DNA of 64,000 nucleotides from an uncultured Clostridia bacterium (GTDB lineage: Bacteria > Bacillota > Clostridia > TANB77 > CAG-508): positions 1 to 64,000 of the forward strand of contig CALWZW010000005.1 in NCBI GenBank assembly GCA_944386135.1, written 5' to 3'. Below, one piece after another: positions 36,592 to 46,814 of the stretch (position 1 is the first letter of the stretch; the number at the start of each line of letters is the position of its first letter). Below the pieces are notes generated by a model. It was not told where the DNA came from. It saw only the letters and a program-made list of their open reading frames with translations, and searched no databases. The translations under genes were made by a program, and so were the position numbers.

Positions 36592-37951
36592 ATGGTAATA
36601 GTTATTGGAGCTGGACTTGCAGGATGTGAAGTAGCTTATCAAATTGCTAAAACTGGAACAAAAGTAAAACTATATGAAATGAAACCAAAAAAATATACAC
36701 CTGCACATACTAATCCTAATTTGGCAGAAATTGTTTGTAGTAATTCTTTCAAATCAAATTTAATAACAAATGCTTGTGGTCTTTTAAAAGAAGAACTTAG
36801 AAGATTAGATAGTCTTTTAATAAAGATAGCAGATGATACTAAAGTGCCAGCAGGACAAGCTTTAGCAGTTGACAGACAAAAATTTGCAGAAGCTGTAACT
36901 TGTAAAATAAAAAATATGGAAAATATAGAGCTAATAGAAGATGAAATAGGAGACAAAGTACATCTTAAAGACCTGATAAAAGATAATATAGTAGTTATTG
37001 CAACAGGACCACTCACAAGTGATAAATTGTCAAAAGAAATAATGGAGTTAACAGGAGAGGATAAACTTGCATTCTATGATGCAGCAGCTCCAATAATAGA
37101 AAAAGATAGCATAGATTTTAATATTGCGTTTTTTGGCAATAGATATGATGAAGAAAGAGGAAGAGAAGAAGACATAGAAGCTTGGAAAGAAAGAATAAAA
37201 GAACAAGAAAAAAGCTATATTAATCTTCCAATGAACAAAGAGGAATATGAAGGATTTTGGAATGAACTTGTAAATGCAGAAATTACGACTCTTCATGAAT
37301 TTGAAAAAAGAGAAATATTTGAAGGATGTATGCCAATAGAAGTTATGGCAAAAAGAGGAATAGATACTTTAAGGTTTGGACCACTAAAACCAGTTGGATT
37401 TACTGATTTAAGAACAGGAAGAAGACCTTATGCTGTAGTACAATTAAGACAAGATAATGATATAGGGAGTATGTATAATATAGTTGGTTTCCAAACAAAC
37501 TTAAAATTTGGAGAACAAAAAAGAGTATTTAGTAAAATCCCTGGACTTGAAAATGCAGAGTTCGTAAAATATGGAGTTATGCACAGAAATACATATATAA
37601 ATTCTCCAAAGTTATTGGATAATACATATAATTTAAAAGAGAATAATAATGTATATTTCGCCGGACAAATTACAGGTGTAGAAGGATATGTTGAATCAAT
37701 TTCATCAGGCATGATAGTTCGGACTAAATATTGTATCGAGAATAAAGAAAAAGCAAAAAATAGTTTTTCCGAAGGAGACAATGATAGGGGCTTTAGCAAA
37801 TTATATATCATCAGAAAACAGCAACTTTCAGCCAATGAATGCAAATTTTGGAATATTACCAAGTCTAAATGAGAAAATAAGAGACAAAAAAGAAAGATAT
37901 ACAAAACTTGCAGAAATATCACTAGAAAAGTTAAAATCAAACAAAATTTGA
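36592..37951 (+). CDS. trmFO: tRNA m5U54 methyltransferase (folate/FAD), CGG +1 site
   Basis: Methylates U54 of the T-loop using methylenetetrahydrofolate and FADH2. About 452 residues. FAD motif [19 protein letters not shown] at the start, [19 protein letters not shown]-like [10 protein letters not shown] and the [11 protein letters not shown] segment are typical. CGG at 37720-37722 breaks the frame in the FAD-binding C-terminus: [18 protein letters not shown]. After the shift the expected ending ([25 protein letters not shown]) is present to the stop at 37951. Without it the enzyme would carry a wrong tail and lose this part. Confidence 0.92.
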
Positions 37952-38103
37952 CAATTTTATGTAAAGGTGCTATAATTATATTTAGTTATGATACATGAGG
38001 GAAAATATACGAAAAAATAAATACCTAGGTATTTTTAATAGGAAATTACATTTCCTATTAAAACATGTTAGGAGAAAAATAGAAAATTTTAGGAGGTATA
38101 CTA

Positions 38104-39402
38104 ATGGCAAAAAAAGTATATAAGAACAAACTAGAACAAGAAAAAGCAGAAAGAAAAGAAGCCAGAAGAAAACAAATGCAAGGTAAAGTGAGAACTCAAG
38201 AACCAAGTAGAATGGAGAAAATATATGCTCAAATGGAACAAATGTCAGAGCAAGAAATGCAAAACAGATTAAACGAAATAGCTAAAAGAAAAGACGTTAT
38301 AACAAGAGAAACATTAGGTAGAAACGGAAAAGATGGACAAGAAAAGAGAATAGACGAGTTAAAAGCAGAATATGAAAAACTTGATAGAGAAGAAAAAAGA
38401 CTAAAAGCTTATCCAGAAGTTAAAGACCAAATTGCAAAAATTATGGTATACAGAGATAGATTTGCAAAAAGAAAAGAAATGAATCTAAAAGCTGCAGAAG
38501 AGGAATTAGCCAAAGCGACGAATGCTGAATTAAGAGCAAAACAAATAGATGACGAGTTAAAAGATTTAGAAAAATATAGTGAAGAATTTTCTAAGAAAAC
38601 AACAATAACAGAGGAAGATAGAAGAGAAAACATAGAGAATGCGAAAAAATGGAATAACCTTTTAAAAGAAAAAGGAAAACTAGACGGTATAAGCGAAAAA
38701 ACAAGTGAATTAAAAGCAAAAGTAGATATGTATAGAAGTGGAAGAAGTAAAGAAGATGCTAGAATTAATAAATGCAACATGGCTTGGAAACTTCTACTTT
38801 CAGGAAAATCTTGGGATGAAATAAGTTTAATTGCAGCAGAAGAAGTTCAAAAGAGACAAGCTAGTAAGAAAGAAAAAACAGAAGAGATAAAGAATGTAAT
38901 ATTAAACGGAAATGATGAGCAAGGTAAAGCACCAGAAAATGGAGGAGAATTTGACCTAAAACTAGAAGATGATAAGAAAGAAGAAACAAAATCTGATTTT
39001 GATGAAAAACATCCAGTGCTTTCAAAAATACCAGGGTTATCAACTGCTATGAAGAAAAGAGAAGAAGCTAAAGCAAATAAAGAAGAGCAAAAAGGCGAAA
39101 GTTTACCTGCAAAAGTAGAAAAATTTGAAGATAAACATCCAAGACTTGCAAAAATTCCATTTCTAGGAAAAAGACTTGCAGAAAGAAGTAATAAAAAATC
39201 AGAACAGAAACAACAAGACAATACAACTGATAAGGCACCACAAACAGACAAAAAGAAAACAGAAAGAGATATGTTTATTGAATATTTAAGAGAAAGTGTT
39301 GGAGATGGACATACAGAACAAGGAAAATATGCAACAAAAGTACAAGAAAAAACAGGACCACAAGTAAATAAAGATGCAGATAAAGATGAAATGACACATT
39401 AA
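38104..39402 (+). CDS. Charged coiled-coil protein of unknown function
   Basis: 432 residues, very rich in Lys, Glu and Arg; long coiled coils (about 1-230), then a tail with two copies of a short motif, DEKHPVLSKIPGLSTAMKKR and EDKHPRLAKIPFLGKRLAER, separated by about 45 residues. AGGAGG precedes the ATG. No homology recognised. The paired KHPxLxKIPxL motif could be a binding site for a partner. Confidence 0.7.
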   Translation: MAKKVYKNKLEQEKAERKEARRKQMQGKVRTQEPSRMEKIYAQMEQMSEQEMQNRLNEIAKRKDVITRETLGRNGKDGQEKRIDELKAEYEKLDREEKRLKAYPEVKDQIAKIMVYRDRFAKRKEMNLKAAEEELAKATNAELRAKQIDDELKDLEKYSEEFSKKTTITEEDRRENIENAKKWNNLLKEKGKLDGISEKTSELKAKVDMYRSGRSKEDARINKCNMAWKLLLSGKSWDEISLIAAEEVQKRQASKKEKTEEIKNVILNGNDEQGKAPENGGEFDLKLEDDKKEETKSDFDEKHPVLSKIPGLSTAMKKREEAKANKEEQKGESLPAKVEKFEDKHPRLAKIPFLGKRLAERSNKKSEQKQQDNTTDKAPQTDKKKTERDMFIEYLRESVGDGHTEQGKYATKVQEKTGPQVNKDADKDEMTH

Positions 39403-39455
39403 TAATGTAGAAGAACAAAAACACTAAAAAAAGTGCTTAAAATGCTACATAATTA

Positions 39456-39520
39456 TTGACAAATAAAAAATAGTATGATAAAATATGTGAACACGTATTG
39501 AGGTTGATACGTGTTCACAT
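39456..39520 (+). promoter_or_regulatory. Promoter and 5' hairpin of the rpmG-secE-nusG operon
   Basis: TTGACA (39456-39461), 17-bp spacer, TAAAAT (39479-39484). The transcript should begin in or next to a perfect 13-bp stem, TGTGAACACGTAT / ATACGTGTTCACA (39486-39520), with no T-tract after it. A 5'-end hairpin of this kind can stabilise mRNA. Confidence 0.65.
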
Positions 39521-39583
39521 CGTTATTTTAACCAAAATTAATGAATGACAAATAGAACAAAAAATTTACGGAGGTGTATTTAA

Positions 39584-39748
39584 ATGGCTGCAAAAGGTCC
39601 AAGAGAAAACATAACTTTAGAATGTACAGAATGTAAAAGAAGAAATTACATGACATCTAAAAACAAAAGAAATAATACAGATAGATTAGAAGTAGTAAAA
39701 TATTGTAAATATTGTAAAAAACGTACAACACACAAAGAGACTAAATAA
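39584..39748 (+). CDS. rpmG: 50S ribosomal protein L33
   Basis: 54 residues, zinc-binding form with CTEC and CKYC pairs. GGAGG precedes ATG. Too short for many gene finders but clearly real; secE follows after 27 bp. Confidence 0.96.
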   Translation: MAAKGPRENITLECTECKRRNYMTSKNKRNNTDRLEVVKYCKYCKKRTTHKETK

Positions 39749-39775
39749 CTTTATTTTAAAGGAGGCTCATGAAAA

Positions 39776-40165
39776 ATGGGAAAAGCTGATAAGCCAGAAA
39801 AAAATAAAAAAAATCAAAAACATTTCTGGAAAGATTTTAAAGCTGAATTAAAAAAAGTTAATTGGCCAACTAGAAGTCAAGTTATAAACAATACAGTAGT
39901 TGTTTTAGTTATTGTAGCAATTGTAACAGCTCTTTGTTTTGTACTAGACCTAGCTTTTGAGGCTTTAAATACATACGGAATAGATAAATTAAAATCAGCA
40001 GTACAAAACAGTGTTTCAAATACAGTGGAAAATGTAGTAGATAACAATACAGTAGGAAACAATATAGTAGATGGTAATACTGTTCAAAATGATACAAATC
40101 AAGTAGCAGATGAAAACAGTGAAACTAATCAAGTAACAAATATAGTAGAAGACAGCCAAGAATAA
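39776..40165 (+). CDS. secE: Preprotein translocase subunit SecE, with long C-terminal tail
   Basis: Essential SecYEG subunit. The core KDFKAELKKVNWPTRSQVINN and one helix (VVVLVIVAIVTALCFVLDLAFEAL) are standard. At 129 residues it is about twice the usual Firmicute length: after the helix comes an Asn/Val/Asp-rich, low-complexity tail (VDNNTVGNNIVDGNTVQNDT) that would lie outside the membrane. The tail is odd and probably not essential for translocation. Confidence 0.93.
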   Translation: MGKADKPEKNKKNQKHFWKDFKAELKKVNWPTRSQVINNTVVVLVIVAIVTALCFVLDLAFEALNTYGIDKLKSAVQNSVSNTVENVVDNNTVGNNIVDGNTVQNDTNQVADENSETNQVTNIVEDSQE

Positions 40166-40225
40166 AGCCAAAGATACAGCTGGAATCTTATAATATTTCA
40201 GAATAATATAAAGGAGGCGGATAAA

Positions 40226-40759
40226 TTGGCACATCAAAAAGAAGATTCAGTAGCAAGATGGTATGTTATACATACTTATTCTGGATATGAAAATAAAGTA
40301 AAAACAGACCTAGAAAAAATGGTTAAAAACAGGGAACTAGAAGATTATTTCTTTGACATAATTGTTCCTATGGAAGAACAAATTGAAATAAAAGATGGAA
40401 AAAGAAAAGCAAATTTAAAGAAAGTATTTCCAGGTTATGTTTTAATAAAAATGATAGTAACAGACGAAACATGGTATATAGTTAGAAATACAAGAGGAGT
40501 TACTGGTTTCGTAGGTTCAGGAACAAACCCAATACCTCTTACAGATGAAGAGATAAGAAATATGGGATTTGAAGAAGTTGAAGTGAAAGTTGACTATGAT
40601 GTTAATGATTCTGTAAAAGTTATCAATGGTCCATTAGAAGGATTCATAGGAGTAGTACAAGAAATAAATAAAGAAAAAGGAAAGGTTAAAGTACTAGTTT
40701 CTATGTTTGGTAGAGAAACACCAGTTGAATTGGAATTTTCACAAGTTCAAAAAATTTAA
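40226..40759 (+). CDS. nusG: Transcription termination/antitermination factor NusG
   Basis: 177 residues with NGN domain (WYVIHTYSGYENKVKTDLE; FPGYVLIKM; TRGVTGFVG) and KOW domain (VKVINGPLEGFIGVVQEIN; GRETPVELEF). Start is TTG at 40226 after AAGGAGGCGG. Binds RNA polymerase; follows secE as usual. Confidence 0.97.
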   Translation: MAHQKEDSVARWYVIHTYSGYENKVKTDLEKMVKNRELEDYFFDIIVPMEEQIEIKDGKRKANLKKVFPGYVLIKMIVTDETWYIVRNTRGVTGFVGSGTNPIPLTDEEIRNMGFEEVEVKVDYDVNDSVKVINGPLEGFIGVVQEINKEKGKVKVLVSMFGRETPVELEFSQVQKI

Positions 40760-40818
40760 AAATTAAGCCTAAAAAGACTTACTTTAATATATAAACTTTA
40801 AAAGGAGGTGCAAGTTAA

Positions 40819-41244
40819 ATGGCACAAAAAGAAATAACAAATGTAATCAAATTACAAATAGAAGCAGGAAAAGCAACACCAGCTCCACCAGTAGGACCAG
40901 CACTAGGTTCAAGTGGTGTAAATATTATGCAATTCGTTAAGGAATTCAATGATAGAACAGCTAACCAACCTGGAATGATAATCCCAGTAGTTATTACAGT
41001 ATACAAAGATAAAACTTTTGAATTTATAACAAAAGTTCCACCTGTTGCTGTATTAATAAAAAAAGCTATAAAGATTGAAAAAGGTTCTGGAAAACCAAAT
41101 AGAGAAAAAGTAGCTAAAATCACTGAAGAACAAGTTAGACAAATTGCTGAACAAAAAATGGAAGACTTAAATGCTGCATCAGTTGAAGCTGCTATGAGTA
41201 TGGTTAAGGGTACAGCTCGTTCTATGGGTGTTATCGTCGAATAA
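40819..41244 (+). CDS. rplK: 50S ribosomal protein L11
   Basis: 141 residues, [19 protein letters not shown] near the N-terminus and SMGVIVE at the end. AAGGAGGTG before ATG. A repeat element of about 200 bp separates it from rplA, which normally follows closely. Confidence 0.98.
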   Translation: MAQKEITNVIKLQIEAGKATPAPPVGPALGSSGVNIMQFVKEFNDRTANQPGMIIPVVITVYKDKTFEFITKVPPVAVLIKKAIKIEKGSGKPNREKVAKITEEQVRQIAEQKMEDLNAASVEAAMSMVKGTARSMGVIVE

Positions 41245-41440
41245 TAATCAGCATCTCGCTTCGTTATTTCAAATACAAAAAATGCTCAACGTACTTTAAG
41301 TACGCCTCCGCTTTTTTGATTTGAAATGCCTTGCGATATACTAATTCTTATCCGACTCACAAATAAGATAGCCAAAAACACAATTCTTTTTCAACTAATG
41401 AGAATTAGAAATTTGCAATATACTAATTCTTATTCGACTT
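41244..41440. repeat. CTCAACGT..ACGCCTC repeat between rplK and rplA
   Basis: AATAATCAGCATCTCG.. leads to the core GCTCAACGTACTTTAAGTACGCCTCC (41284-41309) and then GCGATATACTAATTCTTATCCGAC. A second right-half (GCAATATACTAATTCTTATTCGAC) follows at 41415-41438, a nested partial copy. Family members at 42328, 52908, 53086 and 55994. Confidence 0.8.
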
Positions 41441-41512
41441 TAGTTGAGTAAAATTATTAATTAAATTGGGAGAGGTTTTAGATAAACTTCGTTAATACCA
41501 AAGGAGGTAAAA

Positions 41513-42196
41513 ATGAAACAAGGAAAAAGATATGAAGAAGCTAAGAAGCTTCTTGAAAAAGGAAAAGAGTATGATGCTAAAGAAGCATTAGACTTAATTG
41601 AAAAAATGCCAAAAGCAAAATTTGATGAAACAGTTGAATTACATGTTAAATTAGGTGTTGATTCAAAACATGCTGACCAACAAGTAAGAGGTACAGTAGT
41701 ACTTCCAAATGGTACAGGTAAAACATTAAAAGTATTAGTATTTGCTAAAGGACCAAAAGCTGAAGAAGCTACAAAAGCTGGAGCAGATTTTGTTGGTGCA
41801 GAAGAGCTAATACCAAAAATAGAAAAGGAAAACTGGTTTGATTATGATGTAGTTGTTGCAACTCCAGATATGATGGGTGTTGTTGGTAGATTAGGTAGAG
41901 TATTAGGACCAAAAGGATTAATGCCAAACCCTAAATCAGGAACAGTAACAATGGATGTTACAAAAGCAATCAATGATATTAAATCAGGTAAGGTAGAATA
42001 TAGATTAGATAAAACTAATATTATTCACTTAGGATTTGGAAAAGTTTCTTTCGGAACTGACAAATTACTAGAAAACTATAATACAATTATGGATGCCATA
42101 ATTAAAGCAAAACCAGTAGCTGCTAAAGGACAATATATTAAGAGTGTAGCTATAGCAACTACAATGGGACCAAGTTTATATATTAATCAAAAATAA
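41513..42196 (+). CDS. rplA: 50S ribosomal protein L1
   Basis: 227 residues, with the conserved [21 protein letters not shown] segment. Builds the L1 stalk and represses its own operon in many bacteria. AAGGAGG precedes the ATG. Confidence 0.98.
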   Translation: MKQGKRYEEAKKLLEKGKEYDAKEALDLIEKMPKAKFDETVELHVKLGVDSKHADQQVRGTVVLPNGTGKTLKVLVFAKGPKAEEATKAGADFVGAEELIPKIEKENWFDYDVVVATPDMMGVVGRLGRVLGPKGLMPNPKSGTVTMDVTKAINDIKSGKVEYRLDKTNIIHLGFGKVSFGTDKLLENYNTIMDAIIKAKPVAAKGQYIKSVAIATTMGPSLYINQK

Positions 42197-42199
42197 TAA

Positions 42200-42303
42200 C
42201 CTAAGACAGTAGGCAACATGATAAGCCCTACCGAGGTAAAATAAAGAGTTCGAACGAACCTATCTTTATACCTCGGTGGAGGACATAAAGATAGGTTTTA
42301 ATT
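42200..42303 (+). promoter_or_regulatory. Ribosomal protein L10 leader
   Basis: CCTAAGACAGTAGGCAAC..GCCCTACCGAGG, an alternative-pairing region and ACCTCGGTGGAGGAC, then AACCTATCTTTAT / ATAAAGATAGGTTTT, form the L10(L12)4-binding leader and an intrinsic terminator. The leader is followed by a 127-bp repeat before rplJ. Confidence 0.85.
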
Positions 42304-42327
42304 TTATAAAATTAAAATATAAGTTTT

Positions 42328-42454
42328 AATTTTTACAAGAATTAGTATATTGCTAGGCACACTAATTCAAATATCAATGAGGCGTACTAAGTGTACGTTG
42401 AATTGATATTTGAATTCAGTGCAACAACTCAAGATGCTGATTATTGTAAAAATT
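42328..42454. repeat. Inverted CTCAACGT-family repeat between L10 leader and rplJ
   Basis: Ends AATTTTTACAAGAATTAG / ATTGTAAAAATT; the core GAGGCGTACTAAGTGTACGTTGA is the family core in reverse. It ends 17 bp before the rplJ start, next to its ribosome site. Confidence 0.85.
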
Positions 42455-42470
42455 TAGTGGAGGTGAAAAA

Positions 42471-42977
42471 ATGGCAAACGAGAAGATAGTAAAACAAAAA
42501 GAGGAAGAAGTAAATTTACTTGCAGAAAAAATGAAAGATGCAAAATTAATTCTTTTCGCAGATTACAGAGGAATCAATGTTGAAGATGTAACAAAATTAA
42601 GAACAGATTTAAGAAAATCTAATTCTGAATACAAAATTGTTAAAAACAACATCTCAAGAAGAGCTCTTGCAAAATGTGAGATAGAAGGTCTAGATGAATT
42701 AGTTGAAGGACCAACAGCAGTAATAATTGGTCATGACGACTATTTAGAACCTGCAAAAGCAATTTACGAATATACAAAGGAACACGACTTTTATAAAATT
42801 AAAGGTGGTGTAATAGAAGGAAAAGTTATGACTGCTGAAGAAATAATAACTCTTGCAAAACTACCATCAAGAGAAACTCTTATTGGAATGCTTGCTGGTG
42901 GATTACTTGGAACTATTTCAAAACTTGCAGTTGGACTTGACCAAGTACGTATTCAAAAAGAAGGAAGCGCTGCTTAA
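42471..42977 (+). CDS. rplJ: 50S ribosomal protein L10
   Basis: 168 residues, KMKDAKLILFADYRGINVEDVTKLRTDLR and the C-terminal L7/L12-binding helix. Part of the stalk base. GGAGGTG lies directly before ATG at 42471. Confidence 0.97.
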   Translation: MANEKIVKQKEEEVNLLAEKMKDAKLILFADYRGINVEDVTKLRTDLRKSNSEYKIVKNNISRRALAKCEIEGLDELVEGPTAVIIGHDDYLEPAKAIYEYTKEHDFYKIKGGVIEGKVMTAEEIITLAKLPSRETLIGMLAGGLLGTISKLAVGLDQVRIQKEGSAA

Positions 42978-43021
42978 AAAAGTATGCGTAAATTATTAAA
43001 AAAAATTAGGAGGAATTTAAA

Positions 43022-43387
43022 ATGTCAAAAGTAGAAGAAATGTTAGAGACTATTGATAGTTTAACAGTTGTTGAATTATCTGAATTAGTTAAAGGAATTG
43101 AAGAAAAATATGGAGTATCTGCAGTAGCAGCTGCTGCACCAGCAGCAGGAGGAGCTGCACCAGCAGCAGAAGAAAAAACAGCATTTAACGTAGTTTTAAA
43201 AGAAGCTGGACCAAACAAAATTCAAGTAATCAAAGTTGTTAGAGATGCAACAGGATTAGGATTAAAAGAAGCTAAAGATTTAGTTGACGGAGCACCAAAA
43301 ACAGTTAAAGAAAACGTTGCTAAAGAAGAAGCTGAAGAATTAAAATCTAAATTTACAGAAGCAGGAGCTGTTGTAGAATTAGCATAA
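43022..43387 (+). CDS. rplL: 50S ribosomal protein L7/L12
   Basis: 121 residues: N-terminal dimer domain, Ala-rich hinge ([14 protein letters not shown]), C-terminal factor-binding domain with [16 protein letters not shown]. rpoB does not follow: a terminator and a pilin gene come next. Confidence 0.98.
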   Translation: MSKVEEMLETIDSLTVVELSELVKGIEEKYGVSAVAAAAPAAGGAAPAAEEKTAFNVVLKEAGPNKIQVIKVVRDATGLGLKEAKDLVDGAPKTVKENVAKEEAEELKSKFTEAGAVVELA

Positions 43388-43400
43388 GTTATAGTTGTAT

Positions 43401-43438
43401 AAAAGAGGGAAGAATTTAAGAATTCTTTCCTCTTTTAA
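43401..43438 (+). terminator. Terminator after rplL
   Basis: AAAAGAGGGAAGAATTT / AATTCTTTCCTCTTTT stem with T-rich 3' arm; ends the ribosomal operon. Confidence 0.85.
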
Positions 43439-43477
43439 CGTATTTTGTCATATTTAATAATATAATGCAAATTTATA

Positions 43478-43507
43478 TTGACATGCAGAAACAAATTAAT
43501 GTATAAT
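43478..43507 (+). promoter_or_regulatory. Promoter of the pilin gene
   Basis: TTGACA (43478-43483), 18-bp spacer, TATAAT (43502-43507); RBS GGAGG 10 bp before the ATG at 43547. Confidence 0.8.
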
Positions 43508-43546
43508 GACTATGTACAAATGAAGATGAAAAACGGAGGAAAAAAT

Positions 43547-43964
43547 ATGAATTTTAAAGAAAGCAAACGGAATAACATTAGTTGCACTTATTATAACTAT
43601 AATAGTATTAGTTATACTTGCAGCAGTTACAATTACATCAATGTATAATAATAAAATAATCGAAACTGCTCAAGAAGGAGCAATAGATTATGAATATGAA
43701 CAAGAAAAAGAAAAAATAAGTGATGCGTTGTATGTAGCAATATTACAAAGTTTCATAGAAGAATCAATTTCAATTGATTATTCAAAAGTACCAGAAAATG
43801 TAGCTAAAATACTAAATGATGGTGGCCAGTTTGAATGTCAATTAGTAAATGCAGATGACAATGGATATTCAGTATATAATATAACACCAACAGGAAAAAA
43901 CTTTTATTTCGTATTAAGAATGAGTAATGCCAATGGTCAATATGAATTAGAACTTGGAGAATAG
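43547..43964 (+). CDS. Type IV pilin-like protein, CGG +1 site in the prepilin signal
   Basis: About 138 residues. The N-terminus is MNFKESK|GITLVALIITIIVLVILAAVT, a prepilin leader with cleavage after Lys-Gly and the hydrophobic assembly helix. The CGG at 43568-43570 supplies the Gly before which or after which peptidase cuts: reading it conventionally gives Arg and then a wrong frame, so only shifted ribosomes make a pilin. The rest is a short globular domain. Length 3n+1. Single gene, own promoter; no other pilus genes next to it. Confidence 0.87.
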
Positions 43965-43991
43965 AATTATAAAAAACTAACCTTATTAAAT

Positions 43992-44028
43992 AAAACACAC
44001 CTTAATCTTTTAAGGTGTGTTTTATTTT
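43992..44028 (+). terminator. Intrinsic terminator
   Basis: AAAACACACCTTA / TAAGGTGTGTTTT stem followed by ATTTTAC. Confidence 0.85.
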
Positions 44029-44076
44029 ACAAAATCAAGTTTTCATGATATAATGAACAAATTAAAAGGGAGGTCA

Positions 44077-45367
44077 ATGATGGATATATTAATAAAGAAT
44101 TGTAACTTAATATCTATGGATGAGAAAAAAGAAAAGTATGAAGAGAATATGGATATATATATATCAAATGGAAAAATAATCAAAATTGCTAGAAACATAG
44201 ATGTAGAAAAAGATACAAAGATTATAGATGCAAAAGGAAAAATATGCATGCCTGGATTAATAAATACACATGCACATTTAAGTATGAGCATATTTAGAGA
44301 AACTCTTGATGGATATACTCTTCAAGATTGGCTAAATAAAAAAATATGGCCAATGGAGGATAAATTAACAAGAGAAGACATCTATTATGCCTCATTGTTA
44401 TCATGTATTGAAATGATTTCAACTGGAACAACTTTTGCAAATGACCAATATTTTATGACAGAAGATACAATAAAAGCAGCAAATGATACTAAAATGCGAT
44501 TGCAAGTTACTAGAACTGTAAATGATGTAGGAGAGCTTGGAAAACAAAGATTAGAGGAATTAGAAAAGCTTATACTTGAATATAATGGAAAATATGAGAA
44601 TATAACTTTAAATATAGGAATACATGGACTATATACGACAGGAAGGGAAACATTAGAAAAATTAATTAAGCTTGCCGAAAAATATTCATTACCAGTACAC
44701 ATGCATTTTTGTGAAAATGCACAAGAAGCATTAGATATAAAAAAAGAATATAATGTACAAAGGCCAGTAGATGTCCTAAAAAAATATTTTACAAGAACAC
44801 ATAATATTTTAGCACATGTAGTTAAAGTAAGTGATGAAGAAATAGATGAGATGTCTAAAATGGATATAAGTGTGGCACATTGCCCAGTAAGTAACTTAAG
44901 ACTAGGATGTGGTATTGCAAAAATTCAACAAATGCATGATAAAGGAGTAAATGTAACACTTGGAACAGATGGACAAGGAAGTGGATCTAATTTAGACATG
45001 TTTGAAACTATGAAATTTGCAGGACTTTTGCAAAAAGGAGTTTTTGAAAATTCAGCAAACATGGAAAGCTATGAGATACTAAAAATGGCAACAATAAATG
45101 GAGCAAAGGCACTTAACATGGAGAAGTCTTTGGGAAGCATTGAAGAAGGAAAAATTGCAGACATTATTATATTAGACTTAAATACAGAAACATGTGAACC
45201 AATGCGGAAATGTTTTTTCTGATATTGTATATAACGCAAAAGGAACCAATGTAGAAACAACTATTATTAATGGTAATATCGTAATGGAAAAACGTGAAAT
45301 TTTAGGAATAAATAAAGAAGAAATCTTTGATAGATGTAAGAAGATAATAGAGAGAATAAAAGAGTAG
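44077..45367 (+). CDS. mtaD: 5-methylthioadenosine/S-adenosylhomocysteine deaminase, CGG +1 site
   Basis: Amidohydrolase that deaminates MTA and SAH to their inosyl forms. About 430 residues. Metal motif NTHAHLSMS (about 60-68), further ligands in HMHFCEN and the GTDGQGSGSNLDMFE motif near 310. Start ATG 44077 (or 44080) after GGGAGG. CGG at 45205-45207 near the C-terminus breaks the frame: ETCEPM|GNVFSDIVYNAKGTNVETTIINGNIV. Skipping C restores the ending typical of MtaD; without it the last 50 residues are lost. Confidence 0.9.
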
Positions 45368-45466
45368 AGAAGAAGCACAATTATTTCAAAATCAGAGGCC
45401 AAAATTTGACAAATCAGGAAAAAAAGAGTATAATAAAGATTACGTGATGAAAAATTGAGGTGATTT

Positions 45467-46744
45467 ATGAAGAAAAGTATAGTAATATCCTTATTGACTG
45501 CGACAATAATATTTTGTACTGCATTATGTAGTTTTGCATCAACAGGAATTGTTACAACAGATACTTTAAGATTAAGAGAAGAGGCATCAGTAGATGCATC
45601 AATAGTAGCACTTCTATCTATGAGTGATGAAGTGGAAATTTTAGAAGAAAATAATGGATGGTATAAAGTTAAAGCAGAAGTTAATTCAGAACAAGTTGAA
45701 GGATATGTATCAGCAGATTATATAGAAGTAAACGAAGAAACTTCTGAAGAAAACAAAGTCGAAGAGGAAAAAAACGATACTGAAGAAAAGGCAGCTGAAA
45801 ATACAAACACACAAGAAGAAAATAAAGTTATGATAAAAGTATTATCAGCAGGAACTAAAATATATCTAACACCAGTAATTAATTCAATTGTATTAGAGAC
45901 TATTAGTGAAGAGAAGCAAATAGAAATTACAAGTGAAGTAAATGGTTGGTCTTATATAACATTAGAGAATGAAAAAGGTTGGGTTAGAACAGAAAATATA
46001 ACAGAAAAAGAAGCTTCAGAAACTGAACAACAAAATAATAATAATAATTCATCACAAAAAACAGGATATATTTCAGGAAGTTCTGTTAATTTCAGAGAAG
46101 AAGCAAATACTTCAGGAACAGTTATATCAAAATTATCTAGAAATACTGAAGTAAAAGTTCTAAGCGAAGAAAATGGATGGTCAAAAATAGAGGTTAATGG
46201 AACAGTAGGATTTGTTTCATCAAGCTATGTATCTGATGAGAAAGTAGCAACAACATCAAGAAGTTCTGTAAATAGAACATCAAGCAAATCATCTAGTACT
46301 AAGTCTAAAGAGACAACAACTAATAGTGAAAAAAGTGAAAGCACAGAAACCACAAAGTCAAGTAGCAAATCATCTGCAACAGGAGCAGAGATTGTAAAAT
46401 ATGCTAAGAAATATCTTGGATCTAAATATGTATATGGTGGAAGTAGTCCAAGTGGATTTGACTGTTCTGGATTTACATCATATGTATATAAACATTTTGG
46501 ATATTCACTTTCACGTACTTCATCTGGGCAGGCATCAAACGGTAAGTCTGTAAGTAAATCTAACTTACAACAAGGAGACATTGTATGTTTCGCAAGGTCA
46601 AGTGGAAGTAAAAAGATAGGGCATGTTGGAATCTACATCGGTGGAGGAAAATTCATACATGCTGCAAACTCTAGAAAAGGTGTTATAACATCAAATGTTT
46701 CTGGAGATGGGTATTATTTTGTTTGTGCTAGACGTATAATATAA
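45467..46744 (+). CDS. Cell-wall hydrolase: three SH3 domains and NlpC/P60
   Basis: 425 residues. Signal peptide, SH3_3 domains (about 25-90, 120-180 and 195-260; TLRLREEASVDASIV, NFREEANTSGTVIS), a Ser/Thr-rich linker, and NlpC/P60 (about 305-425) with catalytic Cys in SSPSGFDCSGFTSYVY and His in KKIGHVGIYIG and IHAANS. Cleaves peptidoglycan stem peptides. Intact; comEC follows after 70 bp. Confidence 0.93.
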   Translation: MKKSIVISLLTATIIFCTALCSFASTGIVTTDTLRLREEASVDASIVALLSMSDEVEILEENNGWYKVKAEVNSEQVEGYVSADYIEVNEETSEENKVEEEKNDTEEKAAENTNTQEENKVMIKVLSAGTKIYLTPVINSIVLETISEEKQIEITSEVNGWSYITLENEKGWVRTENITEKEASETEQQNNNNNSSQKTGYISGSSVNFREEANTSGTVISKLSRNTEVKVLSEENGWSKIEVNGTVGFVSSSYVSDEKVATTSRSSVNRTSSKSSSTKSKETTTNSEKSESTETTKSSSKSSATGAEIVKYAKKYLGSKYVYGGSSPSGFDCSGFTSYVYKHFGYSLSRTSSGQASNGKSVSKSNLQQGDIVCFARSSGSKKIGHVGIYIGGGKFIHAANSRKGVITSNVSGDGYYFVCARRII

Positions 46745-46814
46745 AACAAACAATAATATTTAGTTTGGAAAAGAAACTCAGTACGACGTTTATTTTTAAA
46801 ACTGGGAGGATAAA

